The notes: generated by a model from the sequence alone, not told the origin. Counted from the first letter of the stretch, positions 1-6,915 are shown. The stretch: DNA of 11,908 bases from CAZIAK01 sp964537035 (GCA_964537035.1 CAZIAK010000084.1:1-11908); one strand, 5' to 3'. Numbers and translations are program-made.

Positions 1-467
1 GCTTCGAGGAACGGCAGGCTCTCGATGTCGCCCACAGTGCCGCCGATCTCGGTGATGACCACATCGACGTCGGGCCCGGAGAGTCGATCGATGCCCGCCT
101 TGATCTCGTCCGTGATGTGGGGGATGACCTGCACCGTCTGGCCCAGGTACTTGCCCTCCCGCTCGGCCTTGATCACCGCGCTGTAGATCTTGCCGGTGGT
201 GTAGTTGCAGTCGGCGGTGAGCGGCGCGTTGGTGAAGCGCTCGTAGTGGCCCAGGTCGAGGTCCATTTCGGAGCCGTCGTCGAGGACGTAGACCTCACCG
301 TGCTGATACGGGTTCATGGTGCCCGGATCGACGTTGATGTAGGGGTCGAGCTTCTGCATCCGCACCGAGAGCCCGCAGGCCTCAAGGATGCAGCCAACGC
401 TGGCGGCCGTGAGGCCCTTGCCCAGGGACGACACGACGCCGCCGGTCACGAAGATGTGTTTGGTCAT
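1..467 (-). CDS. pyrG: CTP synthase, N-terminal part (partial, runs off left edge)
   Basis: Makes CTP from UTP, ATP and glutamine in the cytoplasm. Only the first 155 residues of the synthetase (amidoligase) domain are in the window; the glutaminase domain lies beyond base 1. Visible hallmarks are the start MTKHIFVTGGVVSSLGKG with the P-loop-like lysine near residue 18, QKLDPYINVDPGTMNP at about 38-53, the metal-binding stretch DLDLGHYERF at about 69-78, and TEIGGTVGDIES at about 139-150. The ATG at 467 gives the family's usual N-terminus, although no clear Shine-Dalgarno precedes it. It starts five bases after the kdsB stop on the same strand, so it is probably co-transcribed and may depend on translational coupling. 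Its product CTP is the co-substrate of KdsB, which makes the pairing functionally sensible. Identification is near certain. Confidence 0.98.
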   Translation of the reverse strand, partial: MTKHIFVTGGVVSSLGKGLTAASVGCILEACGLSVRMQKLDPYINVDPGTMNPYQHGEVYVLDDGSEMDLDLGHYERFTNAPLTADCNYTTGKIYSAVIKAEREGKYLGQTVQVIPHITDEIKAGIDRLSGPDVDVVITEIGGTVGDIESLPFLE

Positions 468-472
468 GCTGC

Positions 473-1216
473 TCAGGAGGCCGAGTTGTGGTCCCAATAA
501 CGCTGTATGAAGCGAGCGTAGTCCTCGGGAGTGTCGATTCCCAGACCGTGGTGCTCGGTGGGGACCACGCCGATGGTCAGGCCCCGGGCCAGCGCCCGCA
601 GCTGCTCGAGCCGCTCGCGGAGCTCAAGGGGGTGAGGCTCGGCGCCCGCCAAGGAAATCAGGGCCTCTCGACGGTAGGCGTAGACCCCTAGATGGAGCCA
701 GGTGCCCTCGGGGTCGGTGCCGTAGGGGATGGGGCTTCGGGAGAAATAGAGGGCCCTGCCGTCATCCGCGAAGATCACCTTGACCGCGTTCGGATCTGCC
801 AGCAGCTCAGCTTCTTCGGGGCCGATGGGCCGAGCCAGTGTGGCCATGTCGTCGTCGGTGGTGGCCAGCCGCTGCACGAGGCTGTCCAGATCGCCCGGAT
901 CGATCTCTGGTTCGTCGCCCTGCACGTTGAGGATCAGCTGGGCATCCAGGCCTGCGGCCACCTCGGCCACCCGGTCCGTCCCCGAGACGTGGTCGTCACG
1001 GGTCATGGCCACCTCGGCGCCGAAGCCCCGGGCCGCCTCGGCGATGCGCTCGTCATCCGTGGCGATGATGATCGGGTCGAGGGACTGCGCCCTGCGTACC
1101 TGCTCCCAGACGTGCTGGATCAGGGGCTTGCCGGTCTGGTCGAGGAGCGGCTTGCCCGGCAAGCGAGTGGAGGCGTAGCGCGCCGGCAGAATGGCGGCAG
1201 CGCGAGGAGCGCTCAC
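473..1216 (-). CDS. kdsB: 3-deoxy-manno-octulosonate cytidylyltransferase (CMP-Kdo synthetase)
   Basis: Activates Kdo with CTP to CMP-Kdo, the donor for the inner core of lipopolysaccharide; cytoplasmic. The 247 residues match the usual family length. Family motifs in order: the nucleotide-binding ILPARYASTRLPGKPL at 9-24, IATDDERI at about 51-58, HVSGTDRVAE at 76-85, NVQGDEP at 98-104 with a metal-binding aspartate, LHLGVYAYRR in the second half and GIDTPEDYARF near the C-terminus. The start is GTG at 1216. A GAGG lies seven bases upstream, and the GTG overlaps the TGA of the upstream lipoprotein gene by four bases (GTGA), so translation is very likely coupled. pyrG follows five bases after its stop. 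The gene shows that the organism builds Kdo-containing LPS. Identification is from motifs; I see no damage. Confidence 0.97.
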   Translation of the reverse strand: MSAPRAAAILPARYASTRLPGKPLLDQTGKPLIQHVWEQVRRAQSLDPIIIATDDERIAEAARGFGAEVAMTRDDHVSGTDRVAEVAAGLDAQLILNVQGDEPEIDPGDLDSLVQRLATTDDDMATLARPIGPEEAELLADPNAVKVIFADDGRALYFSRSPIPYGTDPEGTWLHLGVYAYRREALISLAGAEPHPLELRERLEQLRALARGLTIGVVPTEHHGLGIDTPEDYARFIQRYWDHNSAS

Positions 1217-1716
1217 GGAGTCGCCTCGAAGATGCCGCCGCCCTCGGTGTTCTCGACGAACTGGAGCGAGCCCACAGGCGTGTAGTAGTGGGTCATGAGC
1301 AGCTTCAGCATGGTGAAGGTGCGACGTTTCTCGATGTCCGCCGAGCGAGGAGGCTCGACGAAGACCACCTGCTCACCGTCGTGATCCACGGCCAGATAGC
1401 TGACGTTTCCCTGGCCTGGGGCGGCCCCAGAGGTGGCGTAGGCGTTGAAACCGTTGAGGTCCAAAGAGGCCAAGAGCTGGCCCATGAGCTCGTCGGGCGC
1501 CAGCTTGAGGCTGGCATCCGCCCGGGCGTGGCTGTAGACCTCTTGGAAGCCAGGGTGCGTCTCATTTGCCAAGGCCAGCTCGATTCGGCCCTTGGCATCG
1601 TACAATCGCACGATCACACGACTGCCAGAGGGCACGGGAACGGCCGGTGTCGAAGCGCAGCCTGTGATCATCATCAGGAAGATGCCAGCAAGCAGCGCGC
1701 CAAATGGGGTCTTCAT
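1213..1716 (-). CDS. small outer-membrane lipoprotein of unknown function
   Basis: I do not recognise the family. The 167-residue product starts with a charged residue, then a hydrophobic stretch (about residues 5-18) ending in the lipobox I17-T18-G19-C20, so it should be cleaved and lipidated at Cys20. The residue after the cysteine is alanine, not aspartate, which by the E. coli rule favours sorting to the outer membrane. The mature part is soluble-looking, mixed alpha/beta, with no further membrane segment and no repeats. It is the first gene of a minus-strand operon with kdsB and pyrG; its TGA overlaps the kdsB GTG by four bases. A strong promoter candidate lies about 80-110 bases upstream. 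The position suggests a role in envelope or LPS biogenesis, but this is inference from context only. The ATG at 1716 is the only start giving the full signal peptide. Confidence 0.87.
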   Translation of the reverse strand: MKTPFGALLAGIFLMMITGCASTPAVPVPSGSRVIVRLYDAKGRIELALANETHPGFQEVYSHARADASLKLAPDELMGQLLASLDLNGFNAYATSGAAPGQGNVSYLAVDHDGEQVVFVEPPRSADIEKRRTFTMLKLLMTHYYTPVGSLQFVENTEGGGIFEATP

Positions 1717-1797
1717 GATGACAATCGCTCAGGCAGTCGATGCGGTTCGAGGTCTTCGCGGGGGCTGTCGCCCCTGGCCTCGCCCCGAACCTCTCGA

Positions 1798-1827
1798 GAT
1801 ATAGGTCAACTCCGCGAATGGTGTCAA
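1798..1827 (-). promoter_or_regulatory. sigma70-like promoter for the lipoprotein-kdsB-pyrG operon
   Basis: On the minus strand a perfect -35 TTGACA (1822-1827) is followed after 18 bases by TATATC (1798-1803), four of six matches to the -10 consensus. Transcription would start near 1791 and leave a leader of about 75 bases before the ATG at 1716. The -35 lies over the proposed first codons of the divergent kinase gene, so the two genes probably share or compete for this control region. A small GC hairpin (1761-1774) sits in the leader. Prediction by eye. Confidence 0.55.
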
Positions 1828-2549
1828 GCACGGCCACCCCGCCCGTCAGGCTGTCCACAGACTGCGCTGTTCCCGAGCTTCCGTCTCGGGAGGAGCTGCG
1901 GCGCTGGCCTGCCACGGTCCTGAAGGACGAGGGGGATCATTCTGCCCGGGTGGTGCGCTACGACCTGCCCGCCGGTTCGGTGGTGATGAAAGAGTGGACG
2001 CCCAGCAACAGCCGGCTCTACCGCTGGCTGGCGCGCTTCCTCATGCGTCGTGAGATCAGCCACTACCGCCTGCTCGACGGCACGCCAGGCATCCCCCGCT
2101 TCATCGGCGCCTACGACGACGCCTCGTTCGTGATGGAGTGGGTCGAGGGTTTGCCGCTCAAGCGCGACCTGCCCCTCGACGTGCTCGAACCTGGGCTCGA
2201 CGCGATCGAGAAGGTCGTCGAGGCGATCCACGACCAGCGCTTCGTGCACCTCGACTTGCACCAGAAGCTCAACTTTCTCGTGGGCGCCAACGGACGCGTC
2301 TGGTTGATCGACCTGGGTCAGGGGCTGAACTGCAGCCGCAGTCGCAGCTGGTTTCGCTCGCTGTTGTTCCCCTTGTTGCGTCGCGTTGATCGCCGGGCCA
2401 TCTTCAAGTTCAGGGCGCGCTATGCGCCGCACACGTTTGCAGGAGACGTGGGCGAAGAGTTCGTGGTCAAGCACGCCCGCCGCCGCAGCAAGCGTTGGAA
2501 ACACCTGCACCGTCGCCTGCGCGAGATGCTCGTCGGCAACAGGCGCTGA
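1818..2549 (+). CDS. small protein-kinase-fold protein, possible LPS/Kdo-type sugar kinase
   Basis: A single kinase-like domain of 243 residues with no membrane segment. Seen, in numbering from the ATG at 1818: a VVMKEW lysine at K58, a helix-C type glutamate in RREISHYRLL (about E79), the hinge-like FVMEWVEG, a catalytic loop FVHLDLHQKLNFLV with H144, D146 and N152, and IDLGQG with D165 in place of DFG. No glycine-rich loop is obvious. The Asp-to-Asn spacing is six rather than the usual five. The C-terminus is very rich in arginine and lysine, as in membrane-associated LPS kinases. It is divergent from the operon containing kdsB, which makes a Kdo/WaaP-like role in phosphorylating LPS core sugar reasonable, but RIO-like or phosphotransferase families are alternatives. 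The start is uncertain: an in-frame ATG at 1740 would add 26 residues but would extend over the neighbour's leader. Both starts have weak ribosome sites. Confidence 0.75.
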   Translation: MVSSTATPPVRLSTDCAVPELPSREELRRWPATVLKDEGDHSARVVRYDLPAGSVVMKEWTPSNSRLYRWLARFLMRREISHYRLLDGTPGIPRFIGAYDDASFVMEWVEGLPLKRDLPLDVLEPGLDAIEKVVEAIHDQRFVHLDLHQKLNFLVGANGRVWLIDLGQGLNCSRSRSWFRSLLFPLLRRVDRRAIFKFRARYAPHTFAGDVGEEFVVKHARRRSKRWKHLHRRLREMLVGNRR

Positions 2550-2623
2550 GCAAACGCACCGATGACATTTGTACTGCGGCGCATCGCGCGTCGGCCGTGT
2601 GTGTTGCGTGTTGTGTTTTGCTT

Positions 2624-2652
2624 TTGAAACGCTGCATCAGCGCACCTAACAT
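2624..2652 (+). promoter_or_regulatory. sigma70-like promoter upstream of the LysM gene
   Basis: TTGAAA (2624-2629) and TAACAT (2647-2652) are separated by exactly 17 bases. It lies in the only notable gap (2550-2712) between the kinase and LysM genes, in a locally less GC-rich stretch. A start of transcription near 2659 would leave about 54 bases of leader before the TTG start at 2713. It would drive the LysM-anmK pair. Confidence 0.6.
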
Positions 2653-2700
2653 CGTGGCGCGGTTGTGTGTCGGTCACAGAGGTTTCTTTGCGGTGCCCCG

Positions 2701-2705
2701 GGAGG
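2701..2705 (+). promoter_or_regulatory. Shine-Dalgarno site deciding a TTG start
   Basis: GGAGG lies seven bases before the TTG at 2713. No comparable site precedes the upstream in-frame GTG at 2665, which would also lie only a few bases from the predicted transcription start. This favours TTG 2713 as the start of the LysM protein. Confidence 0.65.
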
Positions 2706-2712
2706 GCGTGTT

Positions 2713-3654
2713 TTGGACGGTGTCGAGCGCATCATGGTGCTCGGAATCTTCGCGGTCATCGTGTCGATTCTGGCAGTTGCAGCCTGGAGCGTGACGCAGG
2801 ACGAGTTGGTTTCGGCCGAGGTAGCTGATGGCGGTACCTCGACCGTGACTGGCGTCGATTCAGCGCACGCTGACGATGGTGCGCCCCTCGGCACCCGAGC
2901 GGGTTCGAATGATCTGTTGGCCCAGTTCGAGGCTCGCAAGGCAGAGCGCTTGAAGGTTCAGAGCAAGGTGCTCATACGCCCCCCGGCCAAGCCTGCTGAG
3001 AAGGTCGAGCGAGAGGCCTCTGGTGGACCAAAAGCGTCCTATCCATACTCCAATGACACTTCATCAGCTGGCTTGGATACCCTGAGGGGGCTCGTGGCGA
3101 AGGCCAAGGATGAGCGTCCTCCCGCTGGGGCCAGCAAGCGAGATTCACTGTCTGGTCAGGACAAGATCGGCGGCGCCCTGACGTTGAAGGCCAACGGCAA
3201 GAAGCCCGCTGCGGCGGCACGGCTGCCGACCGGCACCCAGCAGATCGTGGTCAAGAGAGATGACACGCTCTGGAGTCTGGTCAGTCGCAATGTGGCCGGC
3301 AATGAATCCACAGCAAAGAAGGTGGAGTACACGGCCAAGCTCAACAACATCGAGCCGAGCACCATGAAAGAAGGCCAGAAGCTCTTGCTGCCCCTCGCGG
3401 TGCACAAGGGCGTGGCGCCTGCTGTGGCCCAGCCGACGACCCAGCCCGTCGTGCAGGGCGGGAACGCTGCCGCGCCGAAGACGGGCTCGACCCGGCTCTA
3501 CACGGTGATCAAGGGCGACTCGCTCTCCACCATCGCGTCTCGTTTGCTCGGCAAGGGTTCGCGCTACAAAGAGATCTTCGCGCTCAACGACGACCGCCTC
3601 AATGATCCCGAAGACATCCAGATCGGGATGACCCTGCGGATCCCCGCCGAGTAG
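2713..3654 (+). CDS. membrane-anchored protein with two LysM peptidoglycan-binding domains
   Basis: Predicted inner-membrane-anchored periplasmic protein binding N-acetylglucosamine-containing glycans through LysM. From the TTG at 2713 it has 313 residues: a short cytoplasmic head, one hydrophobic helix (about 7-26), a long low-complexity linker rich in Ala, Lys and Pro (about 30-175), a first LysM (about 177-227, QIVVKRDDTLWSLV to EGQKLLLPL), a Pro/Gln/Ala linker, and a second LysM at the C-terminus (about 262-311, YTVIKGDSLSTIA to IQIGMTLRIP). No catalytic domain is seen, so it is probably a tether or scaffold rather than a hydrolase. The start choice rests on GGAGG seven bases upstream and a promoter at 2624-2652; a GTG at 2665 would add 16 residues before the membrane helix. 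Its TAG stop directly abuts the GTG of anmK, suggesting joint expression with a murein-recycling enzyme. Confidence 0.9.
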   Translation: MDGVERIMVLGIFAVIVSILAVAAWSVTQDELVSAEVADGGTSTVTGVDSAHADDGAPLGTRAGSNDLLAQFEARKAERLKVQSKVLIRPPAKPAEKVEREASGGPKASYPYSNDTSSAGLDTLRGLVAKAKDERPPAGASKRDSLSGQDKIGGALTLKANGKKPAAAARLPTGTQQIVVKRDDTLWSLVSRNVAGNESTAKKVEYTAKLNNIEPSTMKEGQKLLLPLAVHKGVAPAVAQPTTQPVVQGGNAAAPKTGSTRLYTVIKGDSLSTIASRLLGKGSRYKEIFALNDDRLNDPEDIQIGMTLRIPAE

Positions 3655-4836
3655 GTGGCTGAGCGGGGCGGCTCCGTTCTCGCCCCGACCACGGATGTCC
3701 GGCGCATGGTGGGTCTCATGTCCGGGACCTCTTGTGACGGCGTAGACGCCGTGGTGGTCGAGCTGCGCTCCGAGTCTTCGAGCCTGTCTGACCGCGTGCT
3801 GGCGACGGTGCTTGACCACCATCATGAGGCCTTCCCCGCAGACTTGAGCCGGCGGCTGCTGAGCCTCCCGCAAGCGGCCGCGGCCGAGCTGGCCCAGGCC
3901 CATGTCGAGCTGGGTGAGCGCTTCGCCGAGGCGGCGTTGAAGAGCCTGGGCCGGGCTGGCCTCGCCCCCGGCGATGTGTCGGCCGTGGCCTCGCCGGGCC
4001 TCACGGTGGCCCATATCCCACCAGGACCGGGCGGCCCAGGGGCCACGCTCTCCCTGGGGGACGGCGATGTGATCGCCGAGCGCACGGGCTGCACGGTGAT
4101 CTCTGACTTTCGCGCTCGCGACCGGGCGGCCGGGGGCCAGGGCGCTCCCCTGGTGCCGTTTGCCGATGCCTGTCTGCTCCGCGAACCCGGGCGCGTGGTG
4201 GGGGCGCTGAACCTGGGCGGCATCGCCAACGTGACCGTGATCGCCCCCGAAGGGCCCCCTGTGGCCTTCGACACGGGGCCGGCGAACATGCTCATCGACG
4301 GCGCCTTGGCCCGGGCCACGGAGGGGCGGCTGACCTTCGACGAGGGCGGTCGATTGGGTTTGGCAGGCACGGCAGACGCCCAGTGGCTCGCAATCGCCAT
4401 GGCTGGCGACGGTTTCCTGGCCCAGCCGCCCCCCCGGTCCACAGGCCGGGAGCGCTACGGCGACCGCTTTCTCGACCGGCACGCCCAGGCCCTGGGCCGA
4501 CTCTCCCTCGAAGACCTGGCGGCGACCCTGGCGGCCTACACCGTCGAGTCCGTGGGCCGGTCCCTCGATCAGTTCGTGCCTCAGCGCCCGCAGCGGCTGA
4601 TCGTCTCCGGCGGCGGGGCTCTCAACGCCTGCCTGATGGGCGGCCTGGCCCGACGGCTGGCGCCCACAGAGGTGCTCGACAGCGAGCGGGCCCTGGGTGT
4701 GCCCGTGTTCGCCCGCGAGGCCCTGGCCTTCGCCGTCCTGGGGGACGCGACCCTGCGCGGCGTCCCCTGCAACGTGCCCTCGGTCACCGGAGCGCGCCGG
4801 GCAGTGCGCCTGGGCAAGCTGAGCTACCCGGTCTGA
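3655..4836 (+). CDS. anmK: anhydro-N-acetylmuramic acid kinase
   Basis: Phosphorylates and opens 1,6-anhydro-MurNAc to MurNAc-6-phosphate using ATP, the first recycling step for murein sugar; cytoplasmic, ASKHA fold. Motifs along the 393 residues: GLMSGTSCDGVDAV (20-33), LGDGDVIAERTG (135-145), ISDFRARDRAAGGQGAPLVP (149-168), NLGGIANVT (186-194), FDTGPANMLIDG (205-216) with the catalytic-type Asp206, PPPRSTGRERYG (258-269), SGGGALNACLM (318-328) and REALAFAVLG (354-363). One conserved motif is altered: the family's SHGQTV appears here as SPGLTV (113-118). Length is slightly above the usual 370; GTG 3655 is taken as the start because it abuts the LysM gene stop, but ATG 3706 (MVGLMSG) would give 376 residues, closer to the family. 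No clear Shine-Dalgarno exists, so reinitiation after the LysM stop is likely. Confidence 0.95.
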   Translation: MAERGGSVLAPTTDVRRMVGLMSGTSCDGVDAVVVELRSESSSLSDRVLATVLDHHHEAFPADLSRRLLSLPQAAAAELAQAHVELGERFAEAALKSLGRAGLAPGDVSAVASPGLTVAHIPPGPGGPGATLSLGDGDVIAERTGCTVISDFRARDRAAGGQGAPLVPFADACLLREPGRVVGALNLGGIANVTVIAPEGPPVAFDTGPANMLIDGALARATEGRLTFDEGGRLGLAGTADAQWLAIAMAGDGFLAQPPPRSTGRERYGDRFLDRHAQALGRLSLEDLAATLAAYTVESVGRSLDQFVPQRPQRLIVSGGGALNACLMGGLARRLAPTEVLDSERALGVPVFAREALAFAVLGDATLRGVPCNVPSVTGARRAVRLGKLSYPV

Positions 4837-5037
4837 GACGAGGTTGTTCTTGCTCACACCACGGCCCGTGGGTTGCTCGAGTGAGAGGGTCGGTCGCGCG
4901 GCAGGCCCTCGTCGCTGAGCTGCCCGGGTTGCGCCGCCCAACGCTGGGGGTCATGCTTTGCGCCCCGCCAGAAAACCCCAGGGCCACAGCGCCCCGGGGC
5001 GGCGGCGCACCCAGCACACCCGGAGCAGTGAATCCCC
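4837..5037. other. intergenic region between anmK and mtnP
   Basis: About 200 bases with no convincing reading frame. It holds a short GC hairpin (CCACG-GCC-CGTGG, 4859-4871) shortly after the anmK stop and a 12-bp perfect palindrome CGCCCCGGGGCG (4990-5001) 36 bases before mtnP. Neither has a following T-run. I found no clear promoter. Confidence 0.4.
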
Positions 5038-5898
5038 ATGGAAAAGGTCGAGATCGGCGTCATCGGCGGCAGTGGCCTCTATGCCATGGAGGGTCTGAGC
5101 GACGTGGTCGAGGTCAACCCGGACACGCCGTTCGGCAAGCCCTCGGACACCATCACCGTGGCCACGCTCAACGGGCATCGCATCGCGTTCTTGCCCCGGC
5201 ACGGCAAGGGCCATCGCCTGCTGCCCACCGAGGTGCCGTCCCGGGCGAACATCGCCGCCTTCAAGCTCATGGGCGTGCAAAAGATCGTCTCGTTCAGCGC
5301 CGTGGGCAGCCTGGCCCTCGAGCTGGAGCCGCGAAACTTCGCCGTGCCGACCCAGCTCATCGATCGCACCCGGCACCGCCCGGACACGTTCTTCGGTGAT
5401 GGCATCGTGGGCCACGTGGCCTTCGCCGACCCCCTGGCCAACGGCCTGGGCAAGATCCTCTACGACGCCATGGCCGACCTGGACGTCACCGCCCACCACG
5501 GCGGCACCCTTGTTTGCATGGAGGGCCCCCTGTTCAGCACCCGCGCCGAGAGCGAGCTGTACCGTTCGTGGGGCGCCCAGCTGATCAACATGTCGGCCCT
5601 GCCCGAGGCCAAGCTGGCCCGTGAGGCGGGCATCGAATACGGCCTGGTCTGCATGGTCACCGATTACGACTGCTGGCACACCGACCACGACGACGTGGAC
5701 ATCCAGATGGTCATCGCCAACCTGGTGGCCAACGCCGAGAACGCCCAGAAGCTCCTGGCCGCAGCCCTGCCCGCCATCGCCGCGGCGCCGCGGGATGAAG
5801 CCATCGCCAAGGCCAGCGAGTTCGCGGTGATCACTGCGCCCGAGCTGCGTCCCGCGGAGTCGGTGGCGAGGTTGAAGGGCATCATCGACGGGATCTGA
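5038..5898 (+). CDS. mtnP: S-methyl-5'-thioadenosine phosphorylase
   Basis: Phosphorolytic cleavage of methylthioadenosine to adenine and methylthioribose-1-phosphate; cytoplasmic, part of methionine and adenine salvage after polyamine or homoserine-lactone-type synthesis. The 286 residues cover the whole purine nucleoside phosphorylase family 2 fold: IGVIGGSGLY at 6-15 (phosphate-binding), PRHGKGH at 53-59, SAVGSL at 87-92, CMEGPLFSTRAE at 160-171, INMSALPEAKLAREA at 183-197, and VTDYDCWH at 207-214. The TDYDCW aspartates are those that select 6-aminopurines, which argues for MTA phosphorylase over a guanosine/inosine phosphorylase. The ATG at 5038 gives the usual N-terminus; a GGAG sits 13 bases upstream, rather far. 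Neighbours are unrelated in function. It is convergent with the following secreted-protein gene, with a hairpin between. The other mtn pathway genes are not in the window. Confidence 0.95.
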   Translation: MEKVEIGVIGGSGLYAMEGLSDVVEVNPDTPFGKPSDTITVATLNGHRIAFLPRHGKGHRLLPTEVPSRANIAAFKLMGVQKIVSFSAVGSLALELEPRNFAVPTQLIDRTRHRPDTFFGDGIVGHVAFADPLANGLGKILYDAMADLDVTAHHGGTLVCMEGPLFSTRAESELYRSWGAQLINMSALPEAKLAREAGIEYGLVCMVTDYDCWHTDHDDVDIQMVIANLVANAENAQKLLAAALPAIAAAPRDEAIAKASEFAVITAPELRPAESVARLKGIIDGI

Positions 5899-5917
5899 GG
5901 GTCGGGCAGCAAGGCCT

Positions 5918-5952
5918 TGCGCATGGTGCCGCACTCGGCAGCTCCATGCGCA
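5918..5952. terminator. hairpin between convergent genes, possible two-way terminator
   Basis: Outer arms TGCGCATGG (5918-5926) and CCATGCGCA (5944-5952) are perfect 9-bp inverted repeats. Inner arms TGCCG and CGGCA close a CACT tetraloop, with a three-base bulge (GCT) on one side. It begins 20 bases after the mtnP stop and ends 24 bases before the end of the minus-strand gene at 5977. There is no T-run on either strand, so if it terminates it is not a classical intrinsic terminator; it may instead stabilise 3' ends. Confidence 0.5.
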
Positions 5953-5976
5953 CAGCCTGCTCGCGCCGCACCGCGG

Positions 5977-6915
5977 TCACGGCGTGGTCGCCATCTGTGC
6001 ATCGCTGGCTGACCAGCCCAAGGGATTGGTCGGGTCTTGCACCCAGCACTGAACAACGAGCGCTGTTCCTGAGGGCACTCCGGCGGGGAAGCTGAAGTTC
6101 GCGTAGATGAGCCCGGCGAAGTTTGTCGTCAGCGGGATGAGCAGATCGGGATTGGGCACGAGAACCCCACCCTTGAACGGCGCGTCGATCCGGTCGAGGC
6201 CGACGACAACCAACGCTGAGGAATCCGGGTGGCCGTTGAGCAGCGTCATGCTGGTGTTCGATCCGGACTGCAGGCTCCCCCCGAGGCTCAGAGGCGGCAC
6301 GCCGCTCACTCCTGCCAAGCCGTGCCCAAGGTCTTCCCAACCGCCGCTGTTGGTGACGGTGATGTTGTCGATGGACATGCCCAAGGCTGCGTCGTGAGAT
6401 CCCGAAGCCTTGAAGGACCACTGCAGGGTCACCCAGGCGCCCTCCCAACCACTGGAGAGGGTGGTGGTGTGGGTCGCGGGCGCGGTGACCTCGTTGTCGG
6501 CTTTCCACGACCCCAGAAAGATGGCGCTTGGCGGGATGGCGCGCACGATGGAGACGGTCGCCTGGTCGGAGAGGTTCACGTCAGCGTTGTCGAAGTCGAC
6601 CGTGTAGTCGAACTGAAACGTGTAGGGCGGTGAGCCGCTGAGGAAGAAGGGCTTGGACACGAGCAGCCCGCTGTGGGGCGCGCCCATGTCGTAGCTGCAG
6701 GTGGCCGGGTCGTTGTAGGTGACGGCGGCGGATGGGGCACCGCAGTCACCGGCCTCGGCGACGTGCCAGAGTCCGGGCATGGAGGCCCAGTTGTCGCTCG
6801 GGCTCTCGAAGTCGTCGGCGAAGAGCGTCTGCGGCTGAGCGGCGGCGAGCGGGGCGGCGAGGAGGCAGGCGAGGCCGAGGACAGCTGCTTTGAGTGGGGT
6901 GCGTGAGGTGGTCAT
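5977..6915 (-). CDS. secreted protein of unknown function with beta-sandwich-like region
   Basis: A 312-residue protein with a clear signal peptide: MTTSR, a hydrophobic core, and a cut after LAAA (residue 26) before QPQ. The mature protein has an N-terminal part (about 30-190) beginning LFADDFESPSDNW, with GLWHVAEAGDCGAPS and a later DNITV, which looks like a carbohydrate-binding or MAM-like jelly roll. The C-terminal part (about 200-312) ends in FPAGVPSGTALVVQCWVQDP and ATTP, a style I associate with large families of exported proteins in Planctomycetota; this association is from memory. No catalytic motif, anchor or sorting signal is evident. It stands alone, convergent with mtnP and downstream of a 357-base gene-free stretch that should hold its promoter. 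Surface display or release and glycan binding are inference only. Confidence 0.85.
   Translation of the reverse strand: MTTSRTPLKAAVLGLACLLAAPLAAAQPQTLFADDFESPSDNWASMPGLWHVAEAGDCGAPSAAVTYNDPATCSYDMGAPHSGLLVSKPFFLSGSPPYTFQFDYTVDFDNADVNLSDQATVSIVRAIPPSAIFLGSWKADNEVTAPATHTTTLSSGWEGAWVTLQWSFKASGSHDAALGMSIDNITVTNSGGWEDLGHGLAGVSGVPPLSLGGSLQSGSNTSMTLLNGHPDSSALVVVGLDRIDAPFKGGVLVPNPDLLIPLTTNFAGLIYANFSFPAGVPSGTALVVQCWVQDPTNPLGWSASDAQMATTP

Noticed and set aside
1740..1817. N-terminal extension of the kinase from the ATG at 1740
   Set aside because: It would add 26 residues without kinase features and lie across the leader of the divergent operon; kept only as an alternative start.
3145..4941. 598-codon minus-strand open frame across the LysM and anmK genes
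   Set aside because: It runs antisense to two clear genes. Its composition (Gly/Arg/His/Gln rich, no domain) is typical of a reverse-strand shadow.
4990..5001. 12-bp palindrome CGCCCCGGGGCG as an operator or terminator for mtnP
   Set aside because: Short GC-only palindromes arise easily in this composition; no T-run and no second copy support a function.
4383..5399. 338-codon plus-strand frame bridging anmK and mtnP
   Set aside because: It overlaps both genes out of frame and translates to Arg/Pro/Gly-rich sequence without motifs.
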